Shown here in pieces: positions 18,198 through 26,424 of a stretch of DNA of 56,041 bases. Origin of the DNA: an uncultured Prevotellaceae bacterium. GTDB lineage: Bacteria; Bacteroidota; Bacteroidia; Bacteroidales; Bacteroidaceae. The translations under genes were made by a program, and so were the position numbers. Position 1 is the stretch's first letter. Each line of letters opens with the position of its first letter. The notes below the pieces were generated by a model. It had not been told where the DNA came from, made no database searches, and was given only the letters and a program-made list of their open reading frames with translations. Location of the stretch: contig CAMADY010000004.1 of NCBI GenBank assembly GCA_945831805.1, positions 1-56,041 on the forward strand, in the 5' to 3' direction.

Positions 18198-20152
18198 TGA
18201 CGAACCTCGAACTCCTTGCTCCTGCAAAGAATCTGGAATGCGGAAAGAGCGCCATCGACCATGGTGCCGACGCTGTCTATATTGGTGCTGAACGCTTTGG
18301 CGCAAGAGCCTCTGCCGGCAACAGTATCGATGATATTGCCGCCCTCTGTGAGTATGCCCATCAGTTTGGTGCAAGGGTCTTCGTTACCGTCAACACCATA
18401 ATCTACGACGACGAGATGCAGGACACCATAGCCCTATGCCAAAAGCTAAATGCCATCGGTGTCGATGCCCTTCTCGTTCAGGACTTCGGCTTGGTAGAAT
18501 TACTAAAGAATCAAAAGAATCCTGAACAATCAGAGCATATAAAAAAAGCCCTCCCTCGGGAGGGTTTGGGAGGGGCTCCTGACGGTTTGGGAGGAGCTGC
18601 CCTCCATGCCTCCACCCAGACAGACAATCGCACTATAGAGAAAGTCAAGTGGCTGTCGTCCATGGGTTTCAAGCGTGTTGTACTTGCAAGAGAACTGTCC
18701 ATCGAAGAGATTGCCGAGATACACAAGGCAGTGCCAGAGGTAGAGCTGGAGGTCTTCGTACATGGAGCCCTCTGCGTAAGCTATTCCGGACAGTGCTATG
18801 CCTCACAACACTGCTTCAAGCGTTCCGCCAACAGAGGCGAATGCGCACAGTTCTGCCGCATGGCGTTCACACTGAAAGACGCTGACGGCAAGATACTTGA
18901 AGACGAAGCACACCTTCTCTCACTAAGAGATATGGCACAGCTCGACAATCTCGAAAGACTCGTTGAGGCAGGTGCCGTAAGCTTCAAGATAGAAGGCAGG
19001 CTCAAGGATGCAGACTACGTGAAGAACATCACGGCGGCATATAGCGAACGGCTCAACGCCATCTGCCATAAGCATCCCGACAAATATCGCAGGTCATCAA
19101 TGGGCCGATGCACCTACACCTTCACGCCCGACATCCGCAAGAGCTTCAACCGAGGTTTCACCACATACTTTGCTGATGGCGTTAAGAAAGCGAGAGAGCA
19201 CAGCATGGTTTCCTTTGACACGCCAAAGGCTATCGGCGAACCTGTCGGCAAGGTGAAGGAAATTCGCGGCAACTCCTTCAACGTTGCTTCGATGGCAGCC
19301 TTCTCCAACGGCGACGGTCTTTGCTTCTTCGATGATAACCGCAAACTAATAGGCTTCAGGGTAAACCGCTGCGAGGGCAACAGGCTCTTCCCATTGCAGA
19401 TGCCTCGCGAACTGAAGCGTGGCACGATGCTCTACCGCAACCACGACCAGGCTTTCCAGACGCTACTCTCAAAGCCGTCGTCAGAGCGTAAGGTAAGCGT
19501 CAGCATGCTTCTCTCCATCACGCAGGACACCCTCACCCTCACACTCACCGATGAGCAGGGAAACATCCGCAAGGCATCCGTCAGCTACGACTATCAGCCT
19601 GCCCAAAAGCCACAGGACGAGAATATACAACGTCAGCTTACGAAGCTTGGCGGCACTATATACACTTGCAGCAACCTTCAGATAGACAGCAAGGTACAGT
19701 CGCCTTTCATACCGAGCAGCACGCTCTCTTCATTAAGGCGCATGGCTCTTGAGGCAGAACTCACAACTTGTTCTTCTGAAGCCAACAGTAAACCGTCAGG
19801 GGGCAATAACAGTCTAATAGACAAGCAGGCACCATCGGAGAGTGCCGTTACGCAATACCCTCTGCCATACCTTTACAATGCCTCCAACAAGGAGTCGCAG
19901 GCATTCTACAAGGCGCGAGGCATCGAGGCAGAAGCCTTTGAGAGCAATAACGCGAACAACCTTGAAGACTCCAACGGCAAAAAGCTCCTCATGCAATGCC
20001 GCTATTGCCTGAAGGCAGAGATGGGCTATTGCACAAAGAGCGGCAGACGTGCGCCATGGCGCGAACCTCTTACCATAACACTCGCCGACGGCAAGACCTT
20101 CGCACTCAACTTCAACTGCAGGAAGTGCGAAATGGAAGTGACGACTTGCTAA
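18197..20152 (+). CDS. U32 peptidase family protein (RlhA/TrhP-like), with an in-frame palindromic insertion
   Basis: The 651-aa protein starts MTNLELLAPAKNLECGKSAI, the standard U32 opening. It has the cysteine cluster SGQCYASQHCFKRSANRGEC followed by AQFC (about 195-220), a central DUF3656-type region and a C-terminal cysteine-rich end. Relatives are E. coli RlhA (YdcP), needed for 23S rRNA C2501 hydroxylation, and TrhP for tRNA hydroxylation; an RNA-modification role is more likely than proteolysis. Between LVQDFGLVELLK and LHASTQ (residues about 105-135) there are about 25 extra residues encoded by a GC-rich palindromic repeat. A second Ser/Gly-rich stretch near 528-550 may also be inserted. 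Confidence 0.88.
   Translation: MTNLELLAPAKNLECGKSAIDHGADAVYIGAERFGARASAGNSIDDIAALCEYAHQFGARVFVTVNTIIYDDEMQDTIALCQKLNAIGVDALLVQDFGLVELLKNQKNPEQSEHIKKALPREGLGGAPDGLGGAALHASTQTDNRTIEKVKWLSSMGFKRVVLARELSIEEIAEIHKAVPEVELEVFVHGALCVSYSGQCYASQHCFKRSANRGECAQFCRMAFTLKDADGKILEDEAHLLSLRDMAQLDNLERLVEAGAVSFKIEGRLKDADYVKNITAAYSERLNAICHKHPDKYRRSSMGRCTYTFTPDIRKSFNRGFTTYFADGVKKAREHSMVSFDTPKAIGEPVGKVKEIRGNSFNVASMAAFSNGDGLCFFDDNRKLIGFRVNRCEGNRLFPLQMPRELKRGTMLYRNHDQAFQTLLSKPSSERKVSVSMLLSITQDTLTLTLTDEQGNIRKASVSYDYQPAQKPQDENIQRQLTKLGGTIYTCSNLQIDSKVQSPFIPSSTLSSLRRMALEAELTTCSSEANSKPSGGNNSLIDKQAPSESAVTQYPLPYLYNASNKESQAFYKARGIEAEAFESNNANNLEDSNGKKLLMQCRYCLKAEMGYCTKSGRRAPWREPLTITLADGKTFALNFNCRKCEMEVTTC
18547..18606. repeat. 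GC-rich palindromic element inside the U32 gene
   Basis: CCCTCCCTCGGGAGGG at 18550-18565 is a near-perfect palindrome followed by TTTGGGAGGGG and a diverged second GGGAG copy. The same CTCCCTCGGGAGGG core occurs in the groS-groL spacer. Here it is translated as ALPREGLGGAPDGLGGA without breaking the frame. Confidence 0.75.
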
Positions 20153-20209
20153 CGCAATAAGCAAGAATAGTAATAAGGAAGAAAGAATAAGTAGAAATAA
20201 AAAGAAACG

Positions 20210-21205
20210 TTGAAGAAACTTCTCAACATACTGATCATTGGAGCATTGGTATTTCTCAGCTCCTGCTATCACGACAAACGTAGTGATACGCATGACGCAT
20301 TGCCTGACCAGGACAGTGCGGCAGTGGCTGACTCCATATCCTTCTACTCCACACACCACTACAGCATCGGCTATAACTTCGTGGTACACGACGACTCCAT
20401 AGAGCTTATCTCTCAGCAACCGGAAGAGCATGTGTCACAGCTCGTTACCGATACCTTTGCCGTTTATCATCCACAACATCTTGCCGTAACAGATATCCGC
20501 ATAATACCTCAGGACAGCATCGACTCCGTATGGGTGCAACTCATAGGCGAAGAAGGACAGATAGGATGGATTCACGAGACGGAGCTGCTACCGGCAGTAA
20601 CACCTACCGATCCTATCTCACAGTTCATCATGTTCTTCAGCGACACCCACCTCATCGCTGCGCTCATCATATTCTGCGTCATTGGCATGCTCTATGTCTT
20701 CCGACTCATCAACAAGCGCAACGTGCCGATGGTACACCTGAGGGACATCCCATCGTTCTACCCTACCCTGCTCTGCATCACTGTAGCAGCATCCGCTACG
20801 TTCTATGCCTCGCTGCAGATGTTCGGCGCTGACACATGGCGACATTTCTACTACCATCCGTCGCTGAATCCGTTCCTCATGCCACCGATTCTCAGCATAT
20901 TCATATCCAGCGTCTGGGCGATGCTGATAATAGGAATTGCGGCTGTTGAGGACACAAGGCACCACTTGCCATTCGACGATGCCGTGCTCTATCTCTTAGG
21001 ACTCATGACCGTCTGCGGAATACTCTACGTCATCTTCTCTATCAGCACCTTGCATTACGTTGGCTATCCACTGCTCGTAGCATACTGCTGGTTCGCCATC
21101 TCGCAGTACAACCGCCATTCCCGTGAGAAATACATCTGCGGCAACTGCGGAGGACGCATGAAGCACAAAGGCGAATGCCCGCACTGCGGAGCGATAAATG
21201 AATAG
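20210..21205 (+). CDS. Multi-pass membrane lipoprotein with C-terminal zinc ribbon
   Basis: I do not recognise a named family. The 331-aa frame begins at TTG 20210 (KKLLNILIIGALVFLSSC), a lipoprotein signal with Cys19. Residues about 75-127 look like a small SH3-type beta domain (FAVYHPQHL, VWVQLIGEEGQIGWIHE). Then come about five membrane segments (starting near 145, 180, 220, 250 and 278) and a zinc ribbon at the end (CGNCGGRMKHKGECPHCGAI, about 310-329). With the lipidated end in the periplasm, five spans would put the zinc ribbon in the cytoplasm. This combination suggests a sensor or assembly factor anchored in the inner membrane; that is inference. Confidence 0.8.
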   Translation: MKKLLNILIIGALVFLSSCYHDKRSDTHDALPDQDSAAVADSISFYSTHHYSIGYNFVVHDDSIELISQQPEEHVSQLVTDTFAVYHPQHLAVTDIRIIPQDSIDSVWVQLIGEEGQIGWIHETELLPAVTPTDPISQFIMFFSDTHLIAALIIFCVIGMLYVFRLINKRNVPMVHLRDIPSFYPTLLCITVAASATFYASLQMFGADTWRHFYYHPSLNPFLMPPILSIFISSVWAMLIIGIAAVEDTRHHLPFDDAVLYLLGLMTVCGILYVIFSISTLHYVGYPLLVAYCWFAISQYNRHSREKYICGNCGGRMKHKGECPHCGAINE

Positions 21206-21302
21206 TTCATAATTCATAGTTCTAATTCGTAATTCATAGTTCATAGTTTTAGTTCATAGTTATTCGCGGAGCTCATCAAGCTACGCAAGTCATAATTCAT
21301 AG
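21206..21302 (+). repeat. TTCATAG heptamer array with an embedded 36-bp hairpin unit
   Basis: Units TTCATAA/TTCATAG (7 bp, some 6 bp) start directly after the TAG stop. An inverted copy of the 36-bp unit (about 21258-21292; cores TTCGCGGAGCTC and AAGCTACGCAAG) interrupts the array, which then resumes up to the next ATG. Confidence 0.85.
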
Positions 21303-21309
21303 TTATTTT

Positions 21310-22617
21310 ATGAAGAAATTACTATACATCCCACTCCTTACATTCATTGCAATGCTCTCATTCACAGCATGTAGCAAAGACTCTGCCGATGAAGAAGAGA
21401 AGAAGCCTCCTGTTGACACCCTTGCGCAGTACAAGACCCAGGGACAGCATCTTCGCCGCACCATCATCGCCTACATGTGTGGCGACAACAATAATATCGG
21501 CACCTACCTCAAGGAGGATGTGAAGGAGATGATAGAAGGTTCAAAACAGCTGCAGGAAGACTGCCGCCTCATACTCCTTTCCGACTTCGACAACCAGCCA
21601 CCACGCATCTCCGAGATCCGCAAAGGCAGGGAAGTCGTAATGCGTGAATATGAGAAGGACTTCTACGTCACCTCTCCTGACTCCATGCTCAGCATAATGA
21701 AGTGGATCATAAGCAATTACCCTGCCGATGAATATGCTACCGTCTTCGGTGGCCATGGCTCAGGAGCCATCATCGAGAACGATACCATAAAGACCAACTT
21801 CGTGACTCTCAAGGCGTATGGACCTGACGGAACGGCTACTACTCCAGCGAATCGCCAATGGATAAACATACCTTCCATGGCAAGGGTATTCAGCAATCTG
21901 CCTAAGATGGAGTATATCTTCTTCGACTGCTGCGCAATGGGCAACGTAGAGACCGTGTACGAACTCCGCAATGCCGCCCACTACATCATTGCTCCCGTAT
22001 CAGAAACTCCGGGCGACGGAGCACCATACAAGACCATCGTGCCTATTCTTTCACTTGACAGAATGCTTGTAGGTAGCTATATAATAGACCATTACATAAA
22101 GGACACCAACTTCGGATCGTACGATGGTATCTGCATCTCCTGCGTCAAGACCGATGAGTTGGAGAACCTGCGTAAGGCTACATACGACGTGTTACGCAAG
22201 TTCCCTCAGCATCCAGGCACCAATAGGCTTCAGTTCAACATACGTTACTGCGTCTATTACTACAATGTAAACAGGGCATTGAGCGACACCCCTATTCTTC
22301 ACGATATGAAGAGTGTATTCACACAGAATGGTCTCTCTGCCGACGACATGAAGGAATGGGAAAAGGCTGTCAATAAGGCTGTTGTGGCGCGTTATCCGAA
22401 AACCGGCACGACAAGTTTCAGATGGAATACATCCATGAGGGTCAACGAAGGAGGCTCAATATCAGACTATACCTTCACACTTAACGACGACAACTACTGC
22501 GGCCTGAGCATGATCGTGCCGTTCGAAGGTTACAACAGCCTCACGCCAAACCTCAATAAGAGCATGTACGACCTTCAGTGGACCAATGCTATGGATTGGA
22601 AATCGCTCGGATGGTAA
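21310..22617 (+). CDS. Clostripain-related (C11) cysteine peptidase lipoprotein
   Basis: The 435-aa secreted cysteine protease is anchored as a lipoprotein (signal MKKLLYIPLLTFIAMLSFTAC, Cys21). The catalytic pair of family C11 is visible: His149 in FGGHGSGA and Cys208 (or 207) in FFDCCAMGNVE. The conserved opening is IIAYMCGDNNN (about 52-62). C11 enzymes such as clostripain and PmC11 cleave after Arg/Lys. The region after about residue 280 is less conserved. Repeats flank it on both sides; it is the last gene of the plus-strand block begun at 13.5 kb. Confidence 0.9.
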   Translation: MKKLLYIPLLTFIAMLSFTACSKDSADEEEKKPPVDTLAQYKTQGQHLRRTIIAYMCGDNNNIGTYLKEDVKEMIEGSKQLQEDCRLILLSDFDNQPPRISEIRKGREVVMREYEKDFYVTSPDSMLSIMKWIISNYPADEYATVFGGHGSGAIIENDTIKTNFVTLKAYGPDGTATTPANRQWINIPSMARVFSNLPKMEYIFFDCCAMGNVETVYELRNAAHYIIAPVSETPGDGAPYKTIVPILSLDRMLVGSYIIDHYIKDTNFGSYDGICISCVKTDELENLRKATYDVLRKFPQHPGTNRLQFNIRYCVYYYNVNRALSDTPILHDMKSVFTQNGLSADDMKEWEKAVNKAVVARYPKTGTTSFRWNTSMRVNEGGSISDYTFTLNDDNYCGLSMIVPFEGYNSLTPNLNKSMYDLQWTNAMDWKSLGW

Positions 22618-22674
22618 GCCATTCTTACCACCTATCATAACATATTGAAAACAAACCACTTTCAACTAGCAAAA

Positions 22675-22734
22675 TAAAAGCTATCTAATTACACCGAATT
22701 CTCTAGATAATTTGTTGTAATTAGATAGCTTTTA
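22675..22734. repeat. 19-bp perfect inverted repeat sharing motif B with the 7.04-kb island
   Basis: TAAAAGCTATCTAATTACA (22675-22693) pairs with 22716-22734 over 19 bp around a 22-nt loop. The core AAAAGCTATCTAATT is identical to arm B at 7065-7079. Located after the C11 gene, it might act in termination, but no T-run follows. Confidence 0.8.
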
Positions 22735-22745
22735 CTGTATAATCA

Positions 22746-22829
22746 CATAGAGATTACTCCAGTACTGCATAGAGATTACTCCGGTACTACATAGAGATTA
22801 CTCCGGTACTACATAGAGATTACTTTGCG
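22746..22829. repeat. Four 22-bp tandem repeats carrying CATAGAGATTAC
   Basis: CATAGAGATTAC starts at 22746, 22768, 22790 and 22812, an exact 22-bp period; the rest of the unit is TCCGGTACTA with few changes. The reverse complement, GTAATCTCTATG, overlaps arm A' of the 7.04-kb island. There are no spacers, so it is not a CRISPR. The remainder up to 22867 shows nothing recognisable. Confidence 0.85.
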
Positions 22830-22867
22830 ATTAGCTGGCGAATACACAACGATAGTATCTCAACGAC

Positions 22868-24568
22868 TTAGAAACTGAATACAGAAAGGTTCCCGATCTT
22901 GTGCTGGTGACCTTTCTTATTTATAAAATAAAGGGAATAATAGCCCTGCGGCAACGAGGCAATATCTGCCGAGAGATGCCCGTCCTGATATCTTGCAAAA
23001 CAAGAGTGCATCTCAACCCCCTCCACACTCTTTACCACAAGCAGCTGACCATCGGTAACATCCTTACCGTCAAGCACTACCCTACCCTTCACGACAGGCA
23101 GGAATGCCATCGGAGTATGATGCTCCGCCTGCTGCGAACCGGAAGAAGACTTAACCGACTGACGAGGCTCTGACTCATTGCCGTAACGGTCTGTCGCCGT
23201 AACAGCAAAATAACGCACCGAGGCAGATTGCGGCATCACTACGCAAGGCGTCTCCAGCTCTGCGGCAAGAAGGTTCTCCGCCTTCGTAACATCTACCGGA
23301 AGGATGTCAGAACCATATACATTATATCGGACATCAGCCCCCTCCGACTCCCACGAAAGCTTCATCGTGCCATCCGTATAATAAGCGGTAGCCAGCGATG
23401 TGACGGCATCAGGTTTCCTGACGTCATACCACTTCATGGCAGGCTGCAGCGAAGGCAACGGAGAATAGGTGTCCTTCACGTAGTCATAGAGTCCTTTCGT
23501 ATTGTCAGTAAGGAACTTAGAGCGGAAGAGGCAGTTGCCCATACCGTACTGACGGAGCACATGCAGCTCCTGCGTAATATCGCTAAGAGGCCAGTTTTTC
23601 TCACGTGGATGCATGAAATAGATGCCAAGTCCCGGGGTTATAATCTTTCCATTGGAACGCTCCTGCCAGTCGATGGCGAAGGGATAGAAATTCTCTCCGC
23701 GGAAGTACATCATAGGGAAGAGGCAGTCCATGAGTCCTTCGTCGAGCCACCTTACGGCATCCTGGCATACCACATCGCGGGCATTCCATCCGTGACTCCA
23801 CTTACGCTTCGTGTCCGCATACTTTCCTACCGGCGAGCAAGACATCATAACCCACGGCTTTACTGCCTTCACTGCGTCATGTACGGCACGCACTATACGC
23901 GTGATGTTCTCACGCCCCTTGTCACGATTGCCGATAGCCTTCCACGTCTCCGGATAACGTATGTAGTCAAGGTGTATTCCGTCAATGTCATAACGCTCCG
24001 CAATGTCTCGGCAGAAGTTCGCAAGATACGTTGAAGTACCACTATGCTCAGGATTCATAAACCCCTCATCACCAATCTTTTTAAGCAGTTCCGGATGAGT
24101 CTTTCTTAAACTGGTGCAGCCCGTCTTGTTCCACTTGCCTACAGGTATCGTGACGACCCACGCATGAAGCTTCATTCCTCGCTTGTGGCACTCCTTGACG
24201 GCGTACTCCAAGGCATCATATCCCGGCGACTTGCCAGGGAATCCCGAGAGGCATCCATCCCACGGTTCGAGGTCGGAAGGGAAGATTGTCGTGGCACGTA
24301 TTCTTGTCTGTATGAGTACGGTATTATACCCGGCGGCAACGAGTTGGTCGAGAATTGCGCAGAGCTCCTTCTGCTGCTTCTCTGCCGACAGCTGCGACTG
24401 CGAATAGGAGTGCGGCCAATCTATGCCACCAATGGTGGTGAGCCATACGGCACGCATTTCGTGAAGCGGTTGCTCTACCGGCGACTGAGTTACAAAATAA
24501 GTATTCTGAGCACTGGAATTGCACAGAATACACATTATAAAAAGGATAAATAATAGTTTTTTTCTCAT
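22868..24568 (-). CDS. Secreted glycoside-hydrolase-10-like (DUF187/GHL10) protein
   Basis: The 566-aa exported protein (signal MRKKLLFILFIMCILCNSSAQ) begins with the GHL10 core: MRAVWLTTIGGIDWP, followed by AGYNTVLIQTRIRATTIFPS, RGMKLHAWV and the strand IDGIHLDYIRYP (about 195-206) that holds conserved acidic residues. After about residue 380 there is a fibronectin-like/beta region (VTSLATAYYTDGTMKLSWES) and a short C-terminal beta domain ending SVFSF. YngK-type relatives act on polysaccharides, probably glycans of the cell wall or diet; the substrate is unknown. The ATG lies only a few bases from the predicted transcription start. Confidence 0.88.
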   Translation of the reverse strand: MRKKLLFILFIMCILCNSSAQNTYFVTQSPVEQPLHEMRAVWLTTIGGIDWPHSYSQSQLSAEKQQKELCAILDQLVAAGYNTVLIQTRIRATTIFPSDLEPWDGCLSGFPGKSPGYDALEYAVKECHKRGMKLHAWVVTIPVGKWNKTGCTSLRKTHPELLKKIGDEGFMNPEHSGTSTYLANFCRDIAERYDIDGIHLDYIRYPETWKAIGNRDKGRENITRIVRAVHDAVKAVKPWVMMSCSPVGKYADTKRKWSHGWNARDVVCQDAVRWLDEGLMDCLFPMMYFRGENFYPFAIDWQERSNGKIITPGLGIYFMHPREKNWPLSDITQELHVLRQYGMGNCLFRSKFLTDNTKGLYDYVKDTYSPLPSLQPAMKWYDVRKPDAVTSLATAYYTDGTMKLSWESEGADVRYNVYGSDILPVDVTKAENLLAAELETPCVVMPQSASVRYFAVTATDRYGNESEPRQSVKSSSGSQQAEHHTPMAFLPVVKGRVVLDGKDVTDGQLLVVKSVEGVEMHSCFARYQDGHLSADIASLPQGYYSLYFINKKGHQHKIGNLSVFSF

Positions 24569-24576
24569 TTCGGCTA

Positions 24577-24608
24577 CAAAGTTACTGCTATTTTTTGGTC
24601 AAACCAAA
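24577..24608 (-). promoter_or_regulatory. Promoter of the GHL10 gene, near-leaderless
   Basis: On the minus strand, TTTG (24608-24605), a 20-nt spacer and TAACTTTG (24584-24577). The start codon ATG 24568-24566 is about 9 nt past the box, so the mRNA should have almost no 5' leader. Confidence 0.75.
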
Positions 24609-24625
24609 TATTTTTTGTAATTTTG
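24594..24625 (+). promoter_or_regulatory. Promoter of cstA, overlapping the divergent GHL10 promoter
   Basis: TTTG (24594-24597), a 20-nt spacer and TAATTTTG (24618-24625). The two divergent promoters share bases 24594-24608, so binding of RNA polymerase to one should exclude the other. Confidence 0.75.
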
Positions 24626-24670
24626 CAGAAATAATCAAAATTGTTCAACTTTCGCAAGCTCCAGCTGAAA

Positions 24671-24793
24671 GGGAGTTAAAGGGAGTTTGCGGAAGTTATA
24701 AGGAAGTTAAAGGACAATAGTTTTGTCGCTTATGCGCTTCAGTACATTTGTCCTTTAACTCCCTGAGCAAAGCGATAACTTCTTTTAACTCCC
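24671..24793 (+). promoter_or_regulatory. Long structured 5' leader of cstA
   Basis: Three properly nested stems are visible: GGGAGTTAAA (24671-24680) with TTTAACTCCC (24784-24793), GAAGTTAT (24692-24699) with ATAACTTC (24775-24782), and AGTTAAAGGACAA (24705-24717) with TTGTCCTTTAACT (24748-24760). A small GCAAGT/ACTTGC hairpin follows just before the ATG. No known riboswitch class is recognised. Confidence 0.6.
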
Positions 24794-24845
24794 ATAACTA
24801 CAAAAAAAGTGAGCAAGTGCAAACTTGCGAAACTAAAAAACAAAA

Positions 24846-26363
24846 ATGATAACATTCGTAATCAGTCTTTTCTTACTCATTTTCGGCTATGTTGTCTATG
24901 GCAAGATAGTCGAGAGCATCTTCTGCCCGGAGGACAAGCGTAAGGCTCCGGCAATCCGCAAGCACGATGGCGTTGACTTCATTGCCCTGCCAACGTGGAA
25001 GGTCTTCATGATTCAGTTCCTGAACATTGCAGGCACTGGCCCTATCTTCGGCGCCATAATGGGTATGTGGTTCGGTCCGTCGGCATACCTATGGATTGTT
25101 CTCGGCTGTATCTTCGCCGGTGCGACGCACGATTACCTTTCGGGTATGATCAGCGTGCGCAAGGGTGGCATCTCGCTCCCAGAGATGGTAGGTCAGTATC
25201 TCGGCCCTAACTGGAAGAAACTGATGCTCGTATTCACCACGCTGCTGCTGATAATAGTAGGTGCGGTGTTCGTATTGAGCCCTGCAACGCTGCTTACGAA
25301 CATGATGCCGAAGGGCAGCTTCTTCGACAACCTTCTGATCTGGATTATCATCATCTTCGTATATTACGTGATAGCAACGATGATGCCTGTCGATAAGATT
25401 ATCGGCAAGATTTACCCTCTCTTCGCCTTCTCATTGCTGTTCATGGCAGCAGCGCTGATGATAGTGCTGTTCATGAAATGGCCTTCGCTGCCAGAGATAT
25501 GGGACGGCCTCGGCAATATGGGTGAGGAGAAGCTCGGCATGACGGGTTCCGACCCAATAATGCCGGCACTTTTCATCACCATCGCCTGCGGTGCCATCAG
25601 CGGTTTCCACGCTACACAGGGACCTCTCATGGCTCGCTGCATGAAGAAGGAGAGCCTCGGCAGGCCGGTCTTCTACGGCGCAATGATAACGGAGGGCATC
25701 GTGGCACTGGTATGGTGTACCGTCAGCAGTTGGTTCTTCTTCAGTGATGGCTGGAGGGAGATATGCCCAACGGAGTTCCTTGCACAGAACGACAAGACGC
25801 TGACGCAGTTCTTTGCGGCACCACGCGTAGTCATGGAGGTATGTAACGGCTGGCTCGGCGTTGCCGGAGGCGTGCTCGCCATCCTCGGTGTCGTGGCTGC
25901 ACCTATAACAAGTGGTGACACGGCACTGCGCTCTGCACGACTCATCGTGGCCGACACGTTCGGTATAGACCAGAAGCCTATCATTAAGCGACTGATGGTC
26001 TGCGCTCCGATATTCATCCTGTCCATTGCGCTGCTGATATGGCAGATGGACAATCCGGATAGCTTCAACGTGATATGGAAGTACTTCGGATGGGCTAACC
26101 AGACGCTCTCCGTCTTCACATTGTGGACTCTGACGGTCTATCTGGCACTGAAGAAGAGACTCTTCATCATAACCCTCCTCCCTGCTATATTCATGACGTT
26201 CATCTGCACATCGTTCATCATGACAAGCAAGATAGCCATCGGCATGCCTCCGGCTATCGGATATGCTGCCGGCATCATAGTATCCCTGGCATGCACGGTA
26301 TATTTCTTCTACTGGCATCAGAAGAAGTTCCGACTGGAATATAGATACGGCAAGAGGAAATAG
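24846..26363 (+). CDS. cstA: Carbon starvation protein A (CstA) family transporter
   Basis: The 505-aa inner-membrane transporter belongs to the CstA family; E. coli members take up peptides and pyruvate under carbon limitation. It starts MITFVISLFLLIFGYVVYGKIVE and has many membrane segments. Characteristic stretches are NIAGTGPIFGAIMG (about 57-70), GATHDYLSGMISVRKGG, ACGAISGFHATQGPLMARC (about 247-265) and GDTALRSARLIVAD. It is shorter than E. coli CstA (701 aa), as is usual for the Bacteroidota form. It has a strong promoter but a 220-nt structured leader, which suggests post-transcriptional control. Confidence 0.94.
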   Translation: MITFVISLFLLIFGYVVYGKIVESIFCPEDKRKAPAIRKHDGVDFIALPTWKVFMIQFLNIAGTGPIFGAIMGMWFGPSAYLWIVLGCIFAGATHDYLSGMISVRKGGISLPEMVGQYLGPNWKKLMLVFTTLLLIIVGAVFVLSPATLLTNMMPKGSFFDNLLIWIIIIFVYYVIATMMPVDKIIGKIYPLFAFSLLFMAAALMIVLFMKWPSLPEIWDGLGNMGEEKLGMTGSDPIMPALFITIACGAISGFHATQGPLMARCMKKESLGRPVFYGAMITEGIVALVWCTVSSWFFFSDGWREICPTEFLAQNDKTLTQFFAAPRVVMEVCNGWLGVAGGVLAILGVVAAPITSGDTALRSARLIVADTFGIDQKPIIKRLMVCAPIFILSIALLIWQMDNPDSFNVIWKYFGWANQTLSVFTLWTLTVYLALKKRLFIITLLPAIFMTFICTSFIMTSKIAIGMPPAIGYAAGIIVSLACTVYFFYWHQKKFRLEYRYGKRK

Positions 26364-26424
26364 CAACGACATTACTCGAAAAAAAGTAACCAGATAATAC
26401 GCAACCAATTAAAAACAGCGACTT

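Noticed and set aside
22746..22829. CRISPR array suspicion for the 22-bp tandem repeats
   Set aside because: Units abut directly with no unique spacers, only four copies, and there are no cas genes in the window.
23228..24034. 268-codon plus-strand frame opposite the GHL10 gene
   Set aside because: It is antisense to a well-supported glycoside-hydrolase-like gene and Arg/His-rich.
24671..24793. Known riboswitch in the cstA leader
   Set aside because: Only stems are visible; none of the sequence motifs of familiar riboswitch classes were recognised.
25431..26408. 325-codon minus-strand frame opposite cstA
   Set aside because: It is a shadow of the CstA frame; residue composition is His/Arg/Cys-rich without any domain.
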